IMG/VR virus record: IMGVR_UViG_3300020411_000882
Location: 1 to 23,386 of that record
Reading direction: 5' to 3' (one strand)
Source of the DNA: a virus
Length of the DNA stretch: 23,386 nucleotides
In this document: piece after piece, positions 7,847 through 13,027 of the stretch
Position numbering within the stretch: the stretch's first letter is position 1
Layout of the letters: the number at the start of each line of letters is the position of its first letter
The notes under the pieces: model-generated
What the model saw: the letters and a program-made list of their open reading frames with translations, nothing else
Database searches by the model: none
Told to the model about the DNA's origin: nothing
Made by a program: the position numbers and the translations under genes

Positions 7847-7861
7847 TTAGAACCGTTCTAA
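7847..7861. promoter_or_regulatory. operator-like dyad, copy 2
   Basis: TTAGAA-CCG-TTCTAA is a perfect 6+6 dyad that differs from the core of copy 1 (7729-7743) only at the central base (G for A). The two copies are 118 bp apart and bracket the minus-strand promoter. Confidence 0.5.
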
Positions 7862-7937
7862 TTAGGATTCAAGGCTAATTATAAAATTTAAGATAAATGA
7901 ATGTTTAGTATCATACGCAGAAGAGACGCATCCCTAT

Positions 7938-8009
7938 AACGCATTAACGCGTTAACACATTACGATATACTTATAAGACACCAGGTATATATATAACACA
8001 TTAACCAGG
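7938..8009. repeat. AT-rich iteron-like cluster; candidate origin or regulator-binding region
   Basis: Three near-identical 10-11-mers, AACGCATTAAC (7938-7948), AACACATTAC (7954-7963) and AACACATTAAC (7995-8005), lie in an AT-rich stretch with a TATATATATA run. A perfect 12-bp palindrome TTAACGCGTTAA (7944-7955) overlaps the first two, and ACCAGG is directly repeated at 7980-7985 and 8004-8009. The rest of the 531-bp gene-free region (7695-8225) holds the dyads described separately and no supported ORF. Whether it is an origin or a control site cannot be decided from sequence. Confidence 0.4.
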
Positions 8010-8149
8010 AAAACCATTATATATCAATAACATGTATTTAATTATGGGCAAAAAAAGGTCTTGCAATCGGTCGGAGTTTCGGTTAGTCTGGAATCATCGA
8101 GGAATTTTCCGAGAGTTTTGGGATATTTCTTGATTAATAATAATAACTT

Positions 8150-8207
8150 ATACACTATTCTAGGGTATTCTATATTTCCTTCCCTTATCAGCTTTAGAAT
8201 AGTGTAT
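8150..8207 (+). promoter_or_regulatory. 13-bp perfect inverted repeat before the first early-type gene
   Basis: ATACACTATTCTA (8150-8162) is perfectly complementary to TAGAATAGTGTAT (8195-8207), with a 32-nt pyrimidine-rich loop. A second TATTCTA at 8166-8172 could replace part of the left arm. The right arm ends 3 nt before the AAAGGAG of gene 8226, and the loop contains TCCTT, complementary to that ribosome binding site. A weak promoter-like pair TTGATT (8130-8135) and TACACT (8151-8156) with 15-bp spacing overlaps the left arm. It could be an RNA leader hairpin or a DNA operator. Confidence 0.5.
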
Positions 8208-8225
8208 TAACAAAGGAGATAACTA

Positions 8226-8543
8226 ATGGGAACTGTAATAAAGTCAACTGCTAGTAAGAACATTGGTCTTAAAAGAAGTTGGGGTGGAGAACGATATAAA
8301 GGTCAAACGATTAGTATCGTGAACCGAAAAAACAAATTTAATAGAATACTAAAGTCTGGAAAATTTAAGTATCCATTTGAGGATATATTCATTGACGATG
8401 CATTAAGGATAAACAGACATCAAGCAAAGTTTCTTATTAAAATCCTAAGAACTAAACTTGTCAGAAAGAAATTAGCTGATGATTTAGAGAAATGGGTTAA
8501 AGGTAAGGAAGAGCCAGACTACTCAATCGAGTGGTTAGGATAA
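8226..8543 (+). CDS. hypothetical small basic protein
   Basis: 105 residues, not recognised. It is basic, rich in Lys/Arg (IGLKRSWGGERYKGQ, VNRKNKFNRILKSGKFKYP), with a probable helix HQAKFLIKILRTKLVRKKLADDLEKWV, which would suit nucleic-acid binding; this is inference only. AAAGGAG stands before ATG 8226 within a 20-nt cassette repeated exactly at two other genes. It is the first gene of the plus-strand run and the one directly exposed to the control region and hairpin. Confidence 0.75.
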   Translation: MGTVIKSTASKNIGLKRSWGGERYKGQTISIVNRKNKFNRILKSGKFKYPFEDIFIDDALRINRHQAKFLIKILRTKLVRKKLADDLEKWVKGKEEPDYSIEWLG

Positions 8544-8569
8544 TATAAATATAACAAAGGAGATAACTA

Positions 8570-8881
8570 ATGACAATTCAATTAATGAATGAAACTTTTA
8601 ACCCACAGTACATCAATACTGATGGAGAAGATACTTATTTTGAACCCTTACAACTTGATATGTTTAAAGACTATACCATGGCAGTTGTTGTCCCTAGAGA
8701 TGAGGACGATGATTTTTGGTTTAGTGATTATTGTGCTAGTGTTTACATAGGCACTGACCATGGTTCGGTAGAAGATAAATTTCTATCTGACTTAAAATCA
8801 CACCCAACTAATGTTGGTAGATTTCTACTAATAGAGCAGCCTTTACATAAACTATATAACAAGGAGACATCATGGACTTAA
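8570..8881 (+). CDS. hypothetical acidic protein
   Basis: 103 residues, not recognised. Strongly acidic in its middle (VVVPRDEDDDFWFSDY) with many aromatic residues. Small acidic early phage proteins are sometimes DNA mimics or host-enzyme inhibitors; that is a hypothesis only. It has the same AAAGGAGATAACTA start cassette as the preceding gene and overlaps the next gene by 10 nt. Confidence 0.75.
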   Translation: MTIQLMNETFNPQYINTDGEDTYFEPLQLDMFKDYTMAVVVPRDEDDDFWFSDYCASVYIGTDHGSVEDKFLSDLKSHPTNVGRFLLIEQPLHKLYNKETSWT

Positions 8882-9141
8882 TTAATGTTCGTAAAGAGTT
8901 TGATGCACTAGCATCTAACTGGATTAACGATGAAGAGAAATACTACTCAGAGTATTGTAACTATATTATTGCTAGTGATAGGTACAAGAACTGTGAGTAT
9001 CATCAGAAACTAGTCAAAGGAGAGATAGAACCCTCTGACATTCCTTCAAGTAAACTAGCCGATGGATATGATTATACTCATATCAGACGACTACAAGATT
9101 ACTTTGACCAAGAGAAATTTTATACCAAGGAGGTATCATGA
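8872..9141 (+). CDS. hypothetical protein
   Basis: 89 residues, not recognised. Acidic and Tyr-rich (EEKYYSEYCNYIIASDRY; later ADGYDYTHIRRLQDYF), predicted mostly helical with no membrane segment. AAGGAG lies 7 nt before ATG 8872. It overlaps both neighbours (10 nt upstream, 4 nt downstream as ATGA), implying coupled translation. Confidence 0.75.
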   Translation: MDLINVRKEFDALASNWINDEEKYYSEYCNYIIASDRYKNCEYHQKLVKGEIEPSDIPSSKLADGYDYTHIRRLQDYFDQEKFYTKEVS

Positions 9142-9488
9142 CTAGAAATATACCCAGTACATTTGACGAAGAGTTTGCTATCCCTAAAGGACTATCCAAG
9201 ATAGGTCTTAAAGTAGCTAGAGCAATTCGGTCTTATGCTAAGAAAAGAAACCTACGAAGTTATGGTAATACCACTTTCTACTCAACCCAACAATGGAAAG
9301 ATAGGAAAGAGGATTGGGGTACAGAATCAGAGTTAATCATAGTCCATGATGGTGGTGATATAGCGAGGTTCTTTAACTATGACTATGGTGACTACGATGA
9401 GATTGAAAGAATGAACAAGATACTCAAAAGGTATGGATTATACTTTGAATCATGTACTTGTTGGTACTCTGCAATATATAAACTTTAA
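9138..9488 (+). CDS. hypothetical protein
   Basis: 116 residues, not recognised. The N-terminal half is basic (SKIGLKVARAIRSYAKKRNL); the C-terminal half has an acidic patch IVHDGGDIARFFNYDYGDYDEIERM followed by a Cys/aromatic end CTCWYSAIYKL. This layout, with a conserved-looking HDGGD-type core, is seen in uncharacterised phage proteins. AAGGAGG precedes ATG 9138, which overlaps the previous stop as ATGA. Confidence 0.75.
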   Translation: MTRNIPSTFDEEFAIPKGLSKIGLKVARAIRSYAKKRNLRSYGNTTFYSTQQWKDRKEDWGTESELIIVHDGGDIARFFNYDYGDYDEIERMNKILKRYGLYFESCTCWYSAIYKL

Positions 9489-9505
9489 CAAGGAGACAAC
9501 TGACG

Positions 9506-10195
9506 ATGTTAACTAAAAATAAAATACTCTACTATCTCAAACATGAGGTAGTAGATTACAAAAACTTAACAACTAAAGAACTTAAACAACTACGAAAACT
9601 GGTATGGACTTTGACATCTAAGATGCCTTGTCCTAGTCTATCAATATCAGCTTTTTTATGTAGAGTTGGAGACAAGCTATCCAAGATTAAGAATAGTGTT
9701 TGTTATTTCTGTTATGCTAGACGAGGTTTTTACCATATGCCTAATGTCAAAACAAAGCACCAACAAATGCTAGAGTTTATGAAATCTAAATACTTTGTTG
9801 ATGTTATGGTGCAACTCAACTCAGAACTATCATTCTTTAGATGGTTTGATAGTGGTGATATTCAGAGTTTAGATATGGCAAACGATATCTTAGACATCTG
9901 TGAACAAACACCAAACTGCAAGTATTGGATACCAACCAAAGAGTACAAAGATTGGAAGACTGTATTAAAATCTAGGTCTTTACCTAGTAATGTTGCTCTT
10001 AGGTTTTCAACACCAATGAACGATACCCCACCACTAGACAAAGCACCACTAACTACAACTGTCTTTACATCTGAGGACAGTTTAGGTGCAGTTGGTGTCA
10101 AGTGTGGTGCTAGTTACAAAGACAAGTACGAATGTGGCGACTGTCGTGCTTGTTGGGATACTAATATCAACAATGTCGCTTATGCTAAACACTAA
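9506..10195 (+). CDS. GP88-like phage protein with two cysteine clusters
   Basis: 229 residues. The features match the phage 'gene product 88' family (biochemical role unknown): an N-terminal Cys set (Cys42, Cys52, then CYFCYARRGFY with Cys66 and Cys69), a central RWFDSGDIQSLDMANDI segment, KYWIPTKEYKDW, and a C-terminal set (Cys200, and CGDCRACW with Cys210, Cys213, Cys216). The eight cysteines suggest bound zinc or an iron-sulfur cluster; this is inference. The SGD and TKE segments are the conserved core in relatives I recall. AAGGAG lies 10 nt before ATG 9506. The stop overlaps the start cassette of the next gene. Confidence 0.7.
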   Translation: MLTKNKILYYLKHEVVDYKNLTTKELKQLRKLVWTLTSKMPCPSLSISAFLCRVGDKLSKIKNSVCYFCYARRGFYHMPNVKTKHQQMLEFMKSKYFVDVMVQLNSELSFFRWFDSGDIQSLDMANDILDICEQTPNCKYWIPTKEYKDWKTVLKSRSLPSNVALRFSTPMNDTPPLDKAPLTTTVFTSEDSLGAVGVKCGASYKDKYECGDCRACWDTNINNVAYAKH

Positions 10196-10210
10196 CAAAG
10201 GAGATAACTA

Positions 10211-10603
10211 ATGCAACAAGTAGCAATCTATAGAAACTTACAAAAGAACTGTTTGTCTATTCAATCTAGAGAACGAGAGAACTACGGAAAGATTATCGGT
10301 TATTGTAAATCGATATTCCTTAAACGTCCTAAGTTTGTTGTCAGAGAAAAAGGTAGACTAAGAGTTCTTAAAGAGGGTAGAAAGAATGTCCATGCTTTTG
10401 TCGTTGGTAGATGTCCAGACTTAAATCTATGGAGTTGGCAAGATAGAGATATCAAAATGGGTGGTAACCCTACGACCAAAGTATTCTACGACCCCTACAA
10501 ATATTCAACCTTTGTAGATAAGGATGGCAACCCAGTCTACAAAGCAAGAGCCGTACTGGTTAATACTAACTATATACAAGCCGATATTACAAAGGAGAAC
10601 TAA
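10211..10603 (+). CDS. conserved phage protein of unknown function
   Basis: 130 residues. The pattern IYRNLQKNCLSIQSRE, then KFVVREKGRLRVLKEGRKNVHAFVVG, then VFYDPYKYSTFV resembles a small protein common in diverse phages and plasmids with no assigned role (from memory of the family). Basic, with no membrane segment. It is preceded by the third exact copy of the AACAAAGGAGATAACTA cassette and overlaps the next gene by 1 nt. Confidence 0.75.
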   Translation: MQQVAIYRNLQKNCLSIQSRERENYGKIIGYCKSIFLKRPKFVVREKGRLRVLKEGRKNVHAFVVGRCPDLNLWSWQDRDIKMGGNPTTKVFYDPYKYSTFVDKDGNPVYKARAVLVNTNYIQADITKEN

Positions 10604-10803
10604 TGACATATGAAGAATATAAAATACAAAAACTTTCATTTGGATTGAAACAGTTTTGCACATTGAATGGGTTACCATTTATGTGTGCAGAGGACTTACT
10701 CTATGACCACTCAGTAAGTAAAACACCTTATCAGATAGGGTGGTTAAAATTTTACTGTAAGTTATGGAGTGAGTGTATTATTAACCCACAAACAAAGGAG
10801 TAA
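10603..10803 (+). CDS. hypothetical small protein
   Basis: 66 residues, not recognised. It has four Cys (FCTLNGLPFMCAEDLLY; FYCKLWSECI) and many aromatic residues. AAAGGAG before ATG 10603 falls inside the previous gene, whose stop overlaps the start (TAATG). Confidence 0.7.
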   Translation: MTYEEYKIQKLSFGLKQFCTLNGLPFMCAEDLLYDHSVSKTPYQIGWLKFYCKLWSECIINPQTKE

Positions 10804-10806
10804 ATC

Positions 10807-11196
10807 ATGGGTTTTGAACGACAAGAACTAAGAGAAATTAGAGCTGAGCTTGAGAAAGCTATAAGCAGACATCAAGAGTGGCATAAACAGTTAGACATTA
10901 AGAGTATGAGTAAATACAACTTTAATGTTGGTAACTGTAGCTACAATGACTCAAAAGCTACATTCAAACTTGAAGTAACTATCAAAGGTGCTAAGAGTGA
11001 AGAAAGAGTAGCACTTGAGAAGAGTGCAGACTACTTTGGTATTGACCTTAACAAGGATCATCCAGAGTGGATACTTGTAGGTTACAATCGTAAAGCTAGA
11101 GGATATCCAATACTAATGGAAAAGAAAAGCAATGGTAAGACCTACAAGTTTACTCTTGAGAGTGCTAAGAAATTATTTGGAAAGGAGGTAGCATAA
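10807..11196 (+). CDS. hypothetical protein
   Basis: 129 residues, not recognised. An N-terminal helix (RQELREIRAELEKAISRHQEWHK) is followed by a beta-rich part (YNFNVGNCSYNDSKATFKLE) and a basic C-terminus (KKSNGKTYKFTLESAKKLFG). It resembles uncharacterised phage proteins with this helix-then-sheet pattern. AAAGGAG precedes ATG 10807; the stop overlaps the next start by 1 nt. Confidence 0.75.
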   Translation: MGFERQELREIRAELEKAISRHQEWHKQLDIKSMSKYNFNVGNCSYNDSKATFKLEVTIKGAKSEERVALEKSADYFGIDLNKDHPEWILVGYNRKARGYPILMEKKSNGKTYKFTLESAKKLFGKEVA

Positions 11197-11417
11197 TGGA
11201 ACTAGAAATGCTAGACAAAAAGGTATCAGATATACATGATGCCATGGGTCGAATAGAAACTAAGCTTGAAGAGTTGGAAGACAAAATAGACGATGTCGAG
11301 TCTCAACTGACGGCTAACTTTGAAGGGATGTTAGATAATATTCGCAGTTGTATCGGAGACGATATCCAATCTGCCGTATCTGATATCAACTCGAACATCG
11401 ACCGACTGAAAGACTGA
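11196..11417 (+). CDS. small acidic coiled-coil protein
   Basis: 73 residues, heptad-patterned for almost its whole length (KKVSDIHDAMGRIETKLEEL, then EDKIDDVESQL, then AVSDINSNIDRLKD), predicted to form a helical oligomer. Strongly acidic. AAAGGAGG lies just before ATG 11196. It is the last gene before the promoter/leader at 11418-11564. Function unknown. Confidence 0.75.
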   Translation: MELEMLDKKVSDIHDAMGRIETKLEELEDKIDDVESQLTANFEGMLDNIRSCIGDDIQSAVSDINSNIDRLKD

Positions 11418-11445
11418 TTGACTTTCACTAGATTAATTATATTAT
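11418..11445 (+). promoter_or_regulatory. sigma70-like promoter for the second block of small genes
   Basis: TTGACT (11418-11423) is followed after 16 bp by TATTAT (11440-11445); both boxes match five of six consensus bases. The start would lie near 11452, inside the left arm of the large hairpin, so the transcript would carry most of the leader structure. Confidence 0.5.
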
Positions 11446-11548
11446 AGTTAGTCTAGTGGGGTAGTGTTCTTTTTATTATATCCTTTGTAGCACTATCCCA
11501 CTAGCCTAACTATAACTCGGTGATAGTTAGGTGGTATAACCCACACCG
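11442..11548 (+). promoter_or_regulatory. structured leader with competing hairpins
   Basis: Arm A (11442-11466) and arm B (11491-11515) are 25 nt each and complementary at 23 positions, plus one G-U pair and one mismatch, with a 24-nt loop. Part of arm B, CCTAACTAT (11505-11513), is also perfectly complementary to ATAGTTAGG (11523-11531), a 9-bp hairpin with a 9-nt loop that cannot coexist with the full A-B hairpin. CGGTG (11518-11522) and CACCG (11544-11548) form a third element ending 2 nt before the ribosome binding site of gene 11565. The A-B loop contains TCCTTT, complementary to AAAGGA. No T-run follows, so it is not a standard terminator; a translational or antitermination switch is the likeliest reading. 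Confidence 0.55.
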
Positions 11549-11564
11549 AAAAGGAGACGACACT

Positions 11565-11894
11565 ATGTCACATATTGGAAACGATGCTTGGTACGAGCAA
11601 CAAGAAGATAATTTTTTAGAGGACTATGGTTCTTTAATTAATGTCATTCAAGAGTACCACCAAGTAATGGCTAACCAATCTGATAAGTCAGAGAATCAGT
11701 TATCTTTTGAAGTTATCAGGGTAGCTTGTAAGTTATTTCCTAAATGGAAAAAGCTTTTACCGACTGAGATACTTGAGAAAGCTATGGATTTTTACGAGGA
11801 CTATATGGAATCTGGTAGGTTTCATGATGGTAAATATAAATCCAAAGAGGGAGAAGAGATTCTACCTAGCTACTTTGAACCAAGGGATGTGTAA
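11565..11894 (+). CDS. hypothetical acidic protein behind the structured leader
   Basis: 109 residues, not recognised. Predicted mostly helical and acidic (NDAWYEQQEDNFLEDYGSL; LEKAMDFYEDYMES). The frame extends back to 11520, but ATG 11565 is chosen because AAAAGGAG lies 8 nt upstream and the upstream codons fall in the leader hairpins. It is the first gene after the leader and so the likely regulated one. Confidence 0.75.
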   Translation: MSHIGNDAWYEQQEDNFLEDYGSLINVIQEYHQVMANQSDKSENQLSFEVIRVACKLFPKWKKLLPTEILEKAMDFYEDYMESGRFHDGKYKSKEGEEILPSYFEPRDV

Positions 11895-11896
11895 CT

Positions 11897-11986
11897 ATGG
11901 AGTTTATTAAGATACTTATTTGGTGGACATCCACAACTGTCCTAATATTTTGGGCATTATATTCACTACTATTTGGATTACTATAA
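11897..11986 (+). CDS. 29-residue single-span membrane peptide
   Basis: ATG 11897 to TAA 11984-11986 encodes a peptide that is almost entirely one hydrophobic helix (KILIWWTSTTVLIFWALYS, then LLFGLL). AAGGG lies about 10 nt upstream. It fills the gap between two genes exactly, and the next ribosome binding site begins at its stop codon. Small one-span phage peptides can be holin-like or modify host membrane proteins; no specific role can be assigned. Confidence 0.6.
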   Translation: MEFIKILIWWTSTTVLIFWALYSLLFGLL

Positions 11987-11995
11987 GGAGACACT

Positions 11996-12325
11996 ATGCC
12001 AATTAGAAAATGGGATAACCTACATGTCGTAACCCACAACGATATGCATATCATATCAGTAGGTTCTAGTTTCTTGGGTAAAATTATCGAACCATACGAG
12101 AACTTAGTTCGTATGTTAGGTACACCAAGAGATGACAATACTAAGTGGGTCAGTTGGAGTTTACAATTCAACTCTGACCCTATATCTGTTGTGACTATTA
12201 CATCATTAGACAAGAACAAGTCCGATGTATTTGACATGACCAACTGGTCTATCAATGGTCACGATATACTTTATTACGACAAACTAAACGTTAAACTTCA
12301 TCAATTTAGAAAGGAGGCAGTATGA
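11996..12325 (+). CDS. hypothetical protein
   Basis: 109 residues, not recognised. A beta-rich start (WDNLHVVTHNDMHIISVGSS) is followed by LGTPRDDNTKWVSWSLQF and VVTITSLDKNKSD; it looks soluble and compact. AAGGAG lies 6 nt before ATG 11996, and it overlaps the next gene by 4 nt (ATGA). Confidence 0.75.
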   Translation: MPIRKWDNLHVVTHNDMHIISVGSSFLGKIIEPYENLVRMLGTPRDDNTKWVSWSLQFNSDPISVVTITSLDKNKSDVFDMTNWSINGHDILYYDKLNVKLHQFRKEAV

Positions 12326-12639
12326 CTATCGATGAACAACTAAACCAAAAGCAAGATGAGGTACACAATCTTCAGATGAGATTGAAGAAGTGTATTGAAG
12401 AACGAGATGCTCTTAAAAAAAAGGCACCACTTAGACAGTATCGTTACGTTGTAACTGAAACTGTCACAAGTGAACGATGGATTGAGGCTCACTCTGATAA
12501 GGATGCACTACACGAAATACAACGAATGAAAGATGGTGCTATCGATTGGGACTTAGAACAACACGATGCTGAAGTAGTAGATGAGACATTATTCTACTGT
12601 CCAGATAGTGGTGAGGGTCACGAGGAGGTGAAGATATGA
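12322..12639 (+). CDS. hypothetical protein with N-terminal coiled coil
   Basis: 105 residues, not recognised. Residues about 3-34 form a coiled coil (LNQKQDEVHNLQMRLKKCI). The rest, YRYVVTETVTSERWIEAHSD then KDALHEIQRMKDG, resembles small phage proteins with a strand-strand-helix unit. The C-terminus is acidic. AAAGGAGG precedes ATG 12322; ATGA overlaps couple it to both neighbours. Confidence 0.75.
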   Translation: MTIDEQLNQKQDEVHNLQMRLKKCIEERDALKKKAPLRQYRYVVTETVTSERWIEAHSDKDALHEIQRMKDGAIDWDLEQHDAEVVDETLFYCPDSGEGHEEVKI

Positions 12640-12857
12640 GTATTGTACCAACGAAACAAGACTTGAGGTGGGCAAGTAGTCACTACCTATGTGAAACTTT
12701 ACCACCAGATTATGACGAATGGTCTGATAAAAAACTTGATAAGTTTATTGAAGATAATGCTTGGGAGTTTTTCGAATATGCAGACCCTAAATTTATATGG
12801 GAACAAATTGAATCACTTGCTTGGAGTATGAGGCAATACCTAAAGGAGGGAATATGA
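12636..12857 (+). CDS. hypothetical small acidic protein
   Basis: 73 residues, not recognised. Trp- and acid-rich (DYDEWSDKKLDKFIEDNAWE; WEQIESLAWSMRQYL), probably helical. GAGGAGG lies 6 nt before ATG 12636. It overlaps both neighbours by 4 nt. Confidence 0.75.
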   Translation: MSIVPTKQDLRWASSHYLCETLPPDYDEWSDKKLDKFIEDNAWEFFEYADPKFIWEQIESLAWSMRQYLKEGI

Positions 12858-13027
12858 AAAGAAAATTTATAATTCGTTATCATAGAGACACATCTTTTGG
12901 TCAAGACTTATACATCTACGATATACAAGCTAAAGATTTGCGAGAGTTAGTTGTAAAAGTAAATGATTTTATAAAAGAAAAGTATCTTGATATCTGTCAA
13001 ATAGAGAAAGTAGAGGAGGTAACATGA
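12854..13027 (+). CDS. hypothetical small protein
   Basis: 57 residues from ATG 12854, not recognised. A strand-rich start (KRKFIIRYHRD) is followed by DLYIYDIQAKDLRELVVKVN and a charged helical end. The open frame extends 33 nt upstream, but AAAGGAGG placed 4-11 nt before ATG 12854 and the ATGA overlap with the previous gene fix this start. It overlaps the methyltransferase start by 4 nt. Confidence 0.7.
   Translation: MKRKFIIRYHRDTSFGQDLYIYDIQAKDLRELVVKVNDFIKEKYLDICQIEKVEEVT

Noticed and set aside
7695-8225. Attachment site or integrase-linked lysogeny region
   Set aside because: No integrase, excisionase or recognisable repressor is in the window, and the inverted repeats look like operators rather than att cores.
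11442-11515. Intrinsic terminator at the large hairpin
   Set aside because: No T-run follows on either strand in the right place, the stem is AT/GC mixed and very long, and alternative pairing points to a regulatory leader instead.
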